DNA from: Adiantum capillus-veneris
Lineage: Eukaryota; Streptophyta; Polypodiopsida; Polypodiales; Pteridaceae
Reading direction: 5' to 3'
DNA: 64,000 nucleotides
NCBI GenBank assembly: GCA_014529385.2
Contig: CM043969.1
Span: 26,305,946 to 26,369,945 of the forward strand
Each line of letters opens with the position of its first letter. The stretch's first letter is position 1. Position numbers and translations under genes: made by a program. Shown in pieces: positions 55,080 to 64,000 of the stretch. The notes beneath the pieces were generated by a model that worked only from the letters and a program-made list of their open reading frames with translations, was not told where the DNA came from and did no database searches.

Positions 55080-55800
55080 TAGCCATATAAAAGATCTTCA
55101 AGCACAATTCATTTTCTCAGTTTTTAATTAACAAAATCTAGGGAGCAAGCAATATTCGAAACAAGAAATATTCCAAACACAAGTCAAGCAGAGCATGATG
55201 ATGAGTTAAAAGGAATGGGTTTTGCTTTTTTGACTGGACTGATTGCAAGATATACCCAACCTAGTTGTGGCAAGAAAGCTCTAGATTGTTTTTACCAATG
55301 GGAAGGGAAGACATGTCTCTAATTGTAGTGATCACATATGCTCCCACCTCAAAGGCTTGTGGACTTACACGAGATCTTCAAACATAATTTGTTTTCTCAA
55401 AAAAAAAAAATCCAAGGAGCAAGCAATATTCGGAACACAAGTCAAGCATAGACAAGCAGAGCATGATGAGGAGTTAAAAGAAACGGGTTTTGCTTTTTTG
55501 ATCGGACTGATTGCAAGATATACCCAATCTGGTTGTGGAAAGAAATCTCTGGGTTTTTTTACCAATGCAAAGGGAAGGTATGTCTCTAATTGCAGTCACC
55601 CACGCTTTCACCTCGAATGCTTGTGGCCTTAGACAAGATCTTCAAACACAATTCATTTTCTCTTGATTAGCAAAATCCAGGGAACAATCAATATTTGGAA
55701 CACAAGTCAAGCATAGAAAAGCAAAGAATAATGAGTTAAAAGCAACGCATTTTTCTTTTTTGACTAGATTGATTGTAGGATATACCTAACCTATTGGGGT
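55080..55800 (+). repeat. Tandem ~270-bp copies of a PPR-derived segment
   Basis: Three units start near 55090, 55371 and 55639 with (A)GATCTTCAA(A/G)CA, each followed by GGAGCAAGCAATATTCG-type and AAGTCAAGCA words and the PPR-like GFAFLIGLIARYTQSGCGKK. The third is truncated at ~55795. All are non-coding now. Confidence 0.8.
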
Positions 55801-56029
55801 AAAGTGCACCTTTGCCTGGGGTCGGGGACGACATCTGATGTCCGACTACCCACTGTATGTACATACACATTCCTTATTATTCATATACACAAAGAATAAG
55901 GAGATCATCACCACATTCTTGGAGGTTTCTCCACCCACACAGTGTGTCTTTTACTCTTCTCCTCCCTCACACTTCGCATGCACCGCATATTGCTTCCGCA
56001 CCTAGCGCTCTCACAAGTGGTATCAACGC
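55801..56029 (+). mobile_element. Probable 5' LTR end and primer site of Copia-2
   Basis: A CT-rich stretch ends CTCTCACA at 56015, followed two bases later by TGGTATCAACGC (56018-56029), a degraded tRNA-Met-type primer site. The LTR start is not defined. Confidence 0.45.
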
Positions 56030-57600
56030 TTTGGTTTCACGCGGGTGTAGTGCGATGATCGAATAGATGGCTTCACAATGACAAGCCTATTGATGGAAAT
56101 AGATTCAAGAGAAGGTATAAAGGAGCAGCTTGGTAAAGTATGCGCATCATAGGTTTGCAAGCAGTTTTGCTCGTGTAGATGGAAGCTTCTATGCTAGCAT
56201 ATTGTGCACACAGATTGCAGTGCAAGAGAAGCCCAAATTGTATTCAAAATTAGGCATGTATATTTAGCTTTTATAGAGCTTGTGTAACAAGCATTGCTGA
56301 ATTTTGCAACGAAGAAGTAGGAGCAGGAAGTGCTACAGCTGTTTTTGTTGTTTTCGGCTTTCAAAACAGTGTTTTTTGCTTATCTCTATCATATGGAGTT
56401 GGATAGATATGATCTAGAAGTTTAGGTTGGGATTTTTACACATTTCAGATCTGATAGTGATGTGTACTTTTTGAAATTTTAGTCAAAATTATAGCAGATG
56501 CAACAACAACAAGTTTGTGCAGCGTTTTTTGGCGAAAAACGGATGCTTTTGGTATATCTCTCACACTCAGACTTGGATATATGTGATCCGAGAGTCTATC
56601 ATAGAGTTTTGGCACGTCGTGGATGCTAAATTTCTAGTGCTAAGTTTTTTGCATCAACCTCAACATATCGAAGCTTGGCATTTTGATTCCTACATTATAG
56701 AGCATTGTGTGGTTTGCATCTATGGGCTATGTATGGCACACTATGGTGCTATTTGAGAGGGAATTAACCTTCCTTTCATTTATAAAAGTGATGCTTTGGG
56801 ATGTGACTTTTGGATTCTTACACATCGGATGCGATTTTATACGCATTGCATGATTGTGTGGGACATTCCAGAGAGTGGTTTTAGCACAATTTTTTGCAAT
56901 TTATGCTATGTATGTAGTTGCAGATACAGATTGAAGTAGGTATAGCTCACAGGTACCAAGTTCACAGGTATACAAGTGTTTTGGATAGGTGGAGTTGTCC
57001 ATAGAGCTACTCCAGTGAGCTCGGTTGCCATGCTTATGGTACATGTATGCCATATGTGGATTTGCAATTGAGACGAATTGGTCTCGAAAAGATTTACGTG
57101 TTTTTTGATTACGGTCCACAGGTTTTTTCTTGCATCTCTCTATCATGGTTGGAGAGCGTTTAGTCACTTTTGACTTTGTGTATGACATATGTGGATCTGT
57201 TTTGCCCATTATTAAAACAGATTCATTGATGCATTTTATGCATTGTTTTTGTTGCCGATTGTTTATGGATGATATGTTTTGAGTTTTTACTTAGTTTACA
57301 TGGGAAACTTTTTGCTGGATTTTTCCCACATTCTTGCCATGATTTATGCATATCTGCATTTTTTCTCTCTAATGGTTTAGTGGTTGAGTGTTTGACTCCC
57401 ATTTTGACAGGTTTTGTTAGCCTTGTACACACTCGCGCAGGAATGAGAGTTGAATATGCTTGTGTGGCTACAGACTTTGTCAGTCATAGATTTTTGTAGA
57501 TTTTTGCAGGTAGTTTCTCTTGTGGGATGCGTTTTGAGCTAGTTTGCTCACGACTTTCGTGTATGGTTATGCGTTTTACGCTCGGTTGAGTTGTTTCTCC
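56030..57600 (+). other. Copia-2 leader or gag remnant, unclassified
   Basis: AT-balanced sequence with short frames only. ATGGAAATAGATTCAAGAG near 56093 could be a decayed gag start. No domain seen. A segment near 57283-57340 is similar to one near 59917-59960 (TTTACTTAGTTTACA...). Confidence 0.35.
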
Positions 57601-57734
57601 CAGACAGGGATTTAATATTTACGTAATTACCAAAAAACATTGTGATCACAAGGTCTTGTTGACATATTTACATAATCATAGTTAACATGATCACAAACAA
57701 GCCAATTCATAGCAACTTGGAAACCCACAAAAAT

Positions 57735-57880
57735 CCCGCCAGGCTTTTGCGTTTTCCCGTCGGGCCCCGTCAGGCTTATGCATTTTCCCTACGGGCCCCG
57801 TCGAGCTTTTTCATTTTCCCTATGGGCCCACCGAGAAAACCCTAAAGCCCGGTGGGCTACAACTTAATATATAGAGGGCC
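57735..57880. repeat. GC-rich short tandem repeats
   Basis: Units of ~35 bp of the type GGGCCCCGTC(G/A)(A/G)GCTT...TTTTCCCTA repeat three or four times. Related words recur at 59513-59625 (GGGCCCATCGAGCTT...). Confidence 0.65.
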
Positions 57881-57914
57881 CTAATCGGGCCCGTTGGGTG
57901 GTTTTTGTTGAGCC

Positions 57915-58057
<143 letters not shown>

Positions 58058-58081
58058 ACATCTTTATAGGTACGTCGAGAG

Positions 58082-58121
<40 letters not shown>

Positions 58122-58122
<1 letters not shown>

Positions 58123-59510
58123 TCAATGACTACGTTTGTTGTGGGAGCTACCTAGTGTCGCCACAATTATAATGACTACTTGTACGCAAAAAACAGACAT
58201 CATTTGATACACTTACAACAACAAATAGCTCGTAGATGCATTAGCACACGTGCTCTGGTTTGCAAGGAATGCTTTTCATTGTTGTGTAGCTCTCTCCGAG
58301 CCAATCATGATGGTGCAGTTGAATATCCAATGCGATGAGCAAGCAAGAAGTAGCGTTAGGATGAAGCTCATACTCTCACTCTTTCTCTCTCATACAAGGT
58401 CAATGATAGCTTAAAACTTTGATTATGATTAAGTTCTCTTTACAAAATGACCTAGGTACCTTATATACTGAGGCTACCAAAATTTAAATCAAAATAGAGT
58501 TCAAGGGGTCAAATGGATTTGTATTTACAATCAAATAAATAAATAATTCAATATATATTAGAAAAACAATCACTAAGAAAGCAATCAAATCTACACTATA
58601 TGAGATTTGCAATGCACTCTAGTAAATTTCACATGTCGACCACATATGTTCTCAGTGAACATACACATTGCAATGCAATCTCTACATGGCATTATGGATA
58701 CAAAAATGATATGAAATTGTCAATGCAATTATAAATATAATGATTAGTTATATATCCTCTGCGATCTGAAAACAATAAGACACGACTATTTTCACATGCT
58801 ACAAAGAATAATTAACATTTACATTGAAATGATGATAATTACTTGCAAAACACACATGAAAGAAATAATGTCGATGATTGACCATCTCATGCACTAACAA
58901 TCTTTTAATTATAATACATAATTCACTCCCTATATAAACCAATGCATAAAACAAAGCAATGAAATCTTCAATACAATTACACAATTGAGGACTACTTGTA
59001 CCCAATCAAGGATTGTAGCCCCCTTATGCATCCAATTCAATATATAAAAGCTAATTTCACTCAATTAAGGATTATAGCTTTCATATTTTGCAGTGGAAAT
59101 GTATATCAATTCAAATCTATGATGGTGAAAAATGCAAGACTTCAAGGATCTTTATATATCTAGTACACTAGTACAAGGCATCCGACCCTTGACTATCAAA
59201 CTTGTTATTTAAATATGCTCATCTTCTAAAACCAACTACAACCCTTTTATGGACCAATGGCTTTGTCACAATGAGCATGACTCTCCAAATTCTCAATTGT
59301 TTTGGTTTCATACCTTTATGTTTGGTGAAGGGTTTAAATATTTTTAGAAGTGGTTACCGAATTAAGAATCACGTTCGGCCCAAGAAATAGGACCTGTGAC
59401 TCTGTAACCTTAGGTCAATTCACAAGGAGATGACTATATCCGGCGCTCAAATACACTCCCCAGGGATTTGCCTAGTTAAAATGCCAAAGTAAGAAGAGGT
59501 TTACTATATA
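58122..59510. other. No gene recognised
   Basis: AT-rich sequence with many short frames, none with homology. Confidence 0.4.
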
Positions 59511-59639
59511 CATTCGGGCCCATCGAGCTTTTTTCATTTTCTCAACGGGCCCGCCACGAAAACCCTATAGCTCGGAGGGACCCGCCGAGAAAATGGAAAA
59601 TCCCGGCGGGCCTACCGGCTCTATTTTGCAAGTCACCAT

Positions 59640-60060
59640 CAAGATCACGTTAACAATTAACATGATCATGTGATTTTCTTGTGTAAATACTAGAGTTATT
59701 ATCGTAATCACACGATCGTGATAACGTCAATGAAATCCTTGGGACTCCCAGATTGTATGCTTGTAGATATAGTAGATTGTGGAGCTGATTTTATGAATAT
59801 GTGAGCATCGATTTTGATTTGTTTGATCATGATTTCCATGATTTTGTAGTTGTTAGGTTATGTCCCACTGTCTTGCCATTTTGGCATGGTATATGGTTGA
59901 GATTTTGTTGGAGTTCTTTACTTAGTTTACAGGGGAGAGTCTTCCACATTTCTCCCAGGATTTCTCGCCATATTTTGATTCTTGGCATCCACTTAGTCGA
60001 CATGTGTGAGAGTTAAGAGTCTATGGTGATAACTCATGAGAGACGACGGTCTTGTAGTTG
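59640..60060. other. No gene recognised (Copia-2 remnant likely)
   Basis: Precedes the Copia-2 zinc knuckle. The frame 59801-60016 (SIDFDLFDHDFHDFVVV) has no known domain. Confidence 0.35.
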
Positions 60061-60067
60061 TTGATAT

Positions 60068-60745
60068 ATGCATTTTTGACATTGTGGTCACAGAGGGCAC
60101 ATTAGACGTCGTTGTTTTAGACATATGAGGCAACATTGGAGATCTATATGTGATACACATGAGTTTTTCACACATGCTATAGCAGTGGCTTGATATACCA
60201 GTGACTATGATGTCACGTTTTCCTTTAGCATTCCTGCTGATTACATGTCTTTGAAAGGTGACACTTCTACCCGTTGGTTACTAAATGAGAATGCAATTTT
60301 TCATGTCACACCGCATTGTGAGTGATTTAGCACCTTCTCTAGTGGGAGCTTTGGTTGTCTACACTCAGTCGATGGTTCGGTGTTTGACATTGCAGGTGCA
60401 AGAGATGCTTGCTTGTCATTGCCCAGTGGTGCATCATATACGCTACAACATGTGCGTTATGTTCCTCAGCTGAGATAGAGCTTGATCTCAGTGAGATGGT
60501 TAGCAGATTGTGGGTGTCATATAATGTTTAGAGAGAAGTCTTTCCAGATTCCTTCTGGTTCATTAGTGATTTCTAGAGGAGCCTGGAATGGCTTGGTATA
60601 TCCTATGCATGTGTTTGAGGTTCGAGATGGCATGGTCTCAGTTTTGTTGTTGGCATGCTTTGAGCAAGAGACGATACGCGTCTCCTTCGTGAGTGAGCTC
60701 CACCATGCTCATGAGACAGAGAATTTAGCTATGAGGATATGCTAG
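60068..60745 (+). pseudogene. Copia-2 gag end, protease and pre-integrase
   Basis: One reading frame carries a zinc knuckle (HCGHRGHIRRRC), then the protease word RWLLNENAIFHVTPHCE (active site normally LDSGA, here LNENA), then FSSGSFGCLHSVDGSVFDIA, LPSGASYTLQHVRYVPQLR and SLISVRWLADCGCHIMF. It has a few in-frame stops. Typical Ty1/copia order; inactive. Confidence 0.8.
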
Positions 60746-61394
60746 TAGATTCTATAGAGACAAAGGTAGAGCAGCATTGCTCTAGCAAGACACAACAGCT
60801 GTTATCAGAGTTTGTGCAGATAGAGGTAGAGCAGGTATTCTCCCTAGAGACACATACACAGATAACATGCATGGATTAATTTGATATGCTCATGTTAGAG
60901 GCTAATGAGTTGGTGCCAGGACACATAGTTTCGCTTATAGGTGAGATCAACGTAGCCATCCTAGTGTAAGTGTTGACACATCCGTACATGATGAGTAGTC
61001 TTGATGATGTAGCACATGCAAATAGTGCAAGGAGGCTAGGACAGTCAGGATTGTGCATTATTTTTCAGTGTTTGGGCGTCTCATGTATGAACTACTAGTG
61101 TCGAGCCCATCCTAACAGCTGTAGTGGGAGCATTTTCAACAGGGATTGTCAGTCATGTGATGACTAACACTAACCTGATGCAAAGTGGAGTTTTGCAAAC
61201 CATACAGAGTTATCTACGGGATTTACATGTAGGCTCTATCATGGATATGCACGCTCACCTATTACTAGAGTCGATACGGCTACATGTAGATCGAGTGAGT
61301 GAGCTAGTGGGCATAGGTTGAGAGAGTCTCTCACCTGTTTTCTTGTACATACTAGTAGTTTATCTAGTAGCACTCACTATTGTTAGTCAAAGTC
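60746..61394. other. No gene recognised
   Basis: Degraded sequence between the Copia-2 remnant and a PPR fragment. The 61124-61321 frame shows no known domain. Confidence 0.35.
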
Positions 61395-61695
61395 TATTGA
61401 AAAAAGATATTGTGCTTGGCACAACCTTGGTCAATATATATGCCAAATGTGGAGTGCTTGAGAAAGCACAAAAAGTGCTTGAAGAGCTTCTTGTCTAGAA
61501 TGTTGACTCTTGGATGAATTGATTGCGGGATGCGCACAACAAGAGCAGTGCCAAAAAGCTCTATGTTGTTTCCAGTGAATGCAAAGCAAGTGTATCTCTC
61601 TAAATTGATTCACTTGTACTTTCATCTTGAAGGCTATGCTTACATCTTGAAGGCATGTGGCTCTATGCAGGTGCTCAAGAAGCTTCCTATTCAAG
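61395..61695 (+). pseudogene. PPR gene fragment
   Basis: Broken frames read LVNIYAKCGVLEKAQKVLEE, IAGCAQQEQCQKALCCFQ and AYILKACGSMQ, i.e. one to two PPR units with stops. The satellite array begins at its end. Same style as 54464-54960. Confidence 0.75.
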
Positions 61696-61696
61696 A

Positions 61697-64000
61697 GTCC
61701 GTTTGTCTTTTTCTGTAGAAAAACGTGAACGGACTTCAGAAATGTCTTGTATATTTGGTGTTTCTTCTTGCGGTTTTGTCTACGGCTTGCCATACGCGCT
61801 CTTGACTTTGCTTAAAGCTTACCTAATAATGGTTTGGGCAAGCACACAAGCCATTTCCGAAGTCCATTTGCGTTTTTCCGCAAAAAAACGTGAACGGTCT
61901 TAAGAAACGGCTTCTGTGTTTTGGCGTTTCTTCTTGCGATTTTACCTACGGCTTGCCATGTGTGCTATTGACTTTGCCTAAAGCTTACCTAATCAACTAT
62001 GGATGGTTTGAACAAGTGTTGAAGCCATTTCCTAAGTCCGTTCATAGAAAAACACAAATAGACTTCAGAAACGGCTTGTGTTTGGTGTTTCTTCTTGCGG
62101 TTTTGCCTAAGGCTTGACATACACGCTCTTGACATTGCCTAAAGCTTACCTAATCAACTATGGATGGTTTGGGCAAGTATTGAAGCCGTTTTCGAAGTCC
62201 ATTTAAATTTTTCCGTAGAAAAACACGAACGAACTTCAAAAACGGCTTGTATATTTGGCGTTTCTTCTTGTGGTTTTGCCCAGGCTTGCCCAAACCATCC
62301 ATAGTGAAAACTTTCCATACAAAACGCAAACGAACTTCAAAAACAGCTTGTATATTTGGCGTTTCTTCTTGAAATTTTATCTGCGGCTTGCCATACGCAC
62401 TCTTGACTTTGCCTAAAGCTTATCTTATGAACTATATATGGTTTGGGCAAGCACACAAGCCATTTCTGAAGTCCGTTTGCGTTTTTCTGCAAAAAAACGT
62501 GAACGGACTTAAGAAGCGACTTTTGTGTTTGGCGTTTCTTCTTGCGATTTTGCCTACGGCTTTCCATATGCGCTATTGACTTTGCCTAAAGCTTACCCAA
62601 TCAACTATGGGTGGTTTGGGCAAGTGTTAAAGCCGTTTCTTAAGTCCGTTTGCGTTTTTGCATAGAAAAATACAAACAGACTTCAAAAACGGCTTGTGTT
62701 TGGAGTTTCTTCTTGCGATTTTGCCTACGGCTTGACATACGCGCTCTTGAGATTGCCTAAAGCTTATATAATCAACTATGGATGGTTTGGGCAAGCGCAC
62801 AAGCCGTTTTTGAAGTCCGTTTGTGTTTTTTCATAAAAACGGAAATGGATTTCAGAAACGGCTTGTGTATTTGGCGTTCTTCTTGCGGTTTTGCCTATGG
62901 CTTGCCATACGCGCTACTGATTTTTCCTAAAGCTTACCTAATCAACTATGGATGGTTTAGACAAGTGTTGAAGCCGTTTCCTAAGTCCGTTTGCATTTTT
63001 CCGTAGAAAAATGTAAACGGACTTCAAAAACGGCTTGTGTGTTTGGTGTTTCTTCTTGCAATTTTACCTACGGCTTGACATACGTGCTCTTGATTTTTCA
63101 TAAAGCTTACCCAATCAAATGTGGATGGTTTGAGCAAGCACACAAGCCGTTTGTGAAGTTCGTTTGCGTTTTTCCGTAGAAAAACGCAAACGGACTTCAA
63201 AAACGGCTTGTATATTTAGATTTTCATCTTGCGATTTTGTCTACGGCTTGCCATACATGCTTTTGACTTTGCCTAAAGCTTACCTAATCAACTATGGATT
63301 GTTTGGGCAAGTATTGAAGCCATTTCTGAAGTCTGTTTGCGTTTTTTCGTTAAAAAACGCGAATGGACTTCAGAAACGACTTGTATATTTGACGTTTCTT
63401 CTTGCAATTTTGTCTACGGCTTGCCATACGCGCTCTTCACTTTGCCTACACCTTACCTAATCAACTATGAATGGTTTGGACAAGCACACAAGCCATTTCC
63501 AAAGTTCGTTTGCGTTTTTTCATTAAAAACGCGAACGAACTTAAGAAACGGCTTGTGTGTTTGAGCAAGTGTTGAAGCCCTTTCCTAAATCCGTTTGCAT
63601 TTTTTCGTAGAAAAACACAAACGGACTTCAGAAACGGCTTGTGTGTTTGGCGTTTCTTCTTGCGGTTTTGCCTAAGACTTGAAATACGCGCTCTTGATAT
63701 TGTCTAAAGCATTTTAATCAACTATGGATGGTTTGGGCAAGTGCACAAGCTGTTTTTGAAGTTCGTTTACGTTTTTCCGTAGAAAAATGCAAACGGACTT
63801 TAAAAACGACTTGTGTATTTAGTGTTTTATCTTGCGGTTTTATCTACGGCTTGCCATACGCGCTATTGACTTTGCCTTAAGCTTACATAATCAACTATGG
63901 ATGGTTTGGGCAAGTGTTAAAGCCGTTTTCGAAGTCCGTTTGCATTTTTTCATAGAAAAACACGAACGAACTTCAGAAACGGCTTGTATATTTGGCGTTT
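61697..64000. repeat. ~170-bp satellite array with hairpin, running off the window
   Basis: AAGTCCGTTTGCGTTTTTC, CGTA, then the reverse complement ending AAACGGACTT recurs near 61697, 61860, 62034, 62196, 62473, 62643, 62812, 62983, 63155, 63327, 63503, 63585, 63757 and 63930. The usual spacing is 162-176 bp, with truncated units near 62315 and 63585. Each unit also has GGCTTGCCATACGCGCTC and ATCAACTATGGATGGTTTGG. The frames here are repeat shadows. Confidence 0.92.

Noticed and set aside
61697-64000. Regular repeats that could suggest a CRISPR array
   Set aside because: Units are ~170 bp with no unique spacers, in plant nuclear DNA: a satellite.

Overview
The window is repeat-dominated eukaryotic nuclear DNA, almost certainly from a land plant. 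It contains Ty3/gypsy and Ty1/copia LTR retrotransposons with plant-type primer sites, plus fragments of pentatricopeptide (PPR) genes whose wording (ITYACILKACGS, YAKCGALEKAQ) is typical of the large PPR families of ferns and other non-seed plants. A fern is my best guess; this is inference. I see no intact host gene, no tRNA or rRNA gene and no prokaryotic feature.

Layout. 1-3.2 kb: AT-rich DNA with an array of ~152-bp repeats lying between a minus-strand LTR-like promoter and a short gag-like exon. 3.5-4.0 kb: a more GC-rich island of possible organelle origin. 4.6-5.4 kb: a solo LTR with target-site duplication (TSD) ACATG. 6.3-8.8 kb and 22.25-25.5 kb: the two halves of an old minus-strand chromovirus (Gypsy-2). 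They are split inside the integrase by a young 13.4-kb element, Gypsy-1 (8809-22249, TSD TGAGC). 25.5-27.8 kb: another solo LTR (TSD CCAAT) caught in a ~0.95-kb tandem duplication with long (TC)n tracts. 27.8-32.5 kb: a decayed minus-strand Tat-like gypsy element with two RNase H domains (Gypsy-4). 32.5-50 kb: a decayed plus-strand relative of Gypsy-1 (Gypsy-3), interrupted by a 5.0-kb copia element (37151-42179, TSD GTATG) and by a 451-bp foldback element. 50-54.5 kb: a second set of palindrome-bearing leader repeats, then two copies of one LTR facing each other as an inverted repeat. 54.5-55.8 kb and 61.4-61.7 kb: PPR gene fragments. 55.8-61.3 kb: remnants of another copia element. 61.7-64 kb: a ~170-bp satellite array with a conserved hairpin, running off the window.

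The most interesting system is the Gypsy-1/Gypsy-3 lineage. Its polyprotein starts M(H/N)LRSGRVLE and carries gag, a retropepsin, RT, RNase H and integrase. After the integrase it has a second retropepsin-like domain (DTGA in Gypsy-1) and a tail of W(V/I)PK repeats. Gypsy-1 adds a 141-codon acidic ORF behind its own TATA-like box and a splice-acceptor-like site. Its first protease has DGG where DTG or DSG is expected, so the second domain may do the cleavage. Gypsy-3 has two tandem integrase zinc-binding (H2C2) modules. Gypsy-1 is nearly intact, with LTRs differing by about eight substitutions and a single in-frame TAG in the integrase.
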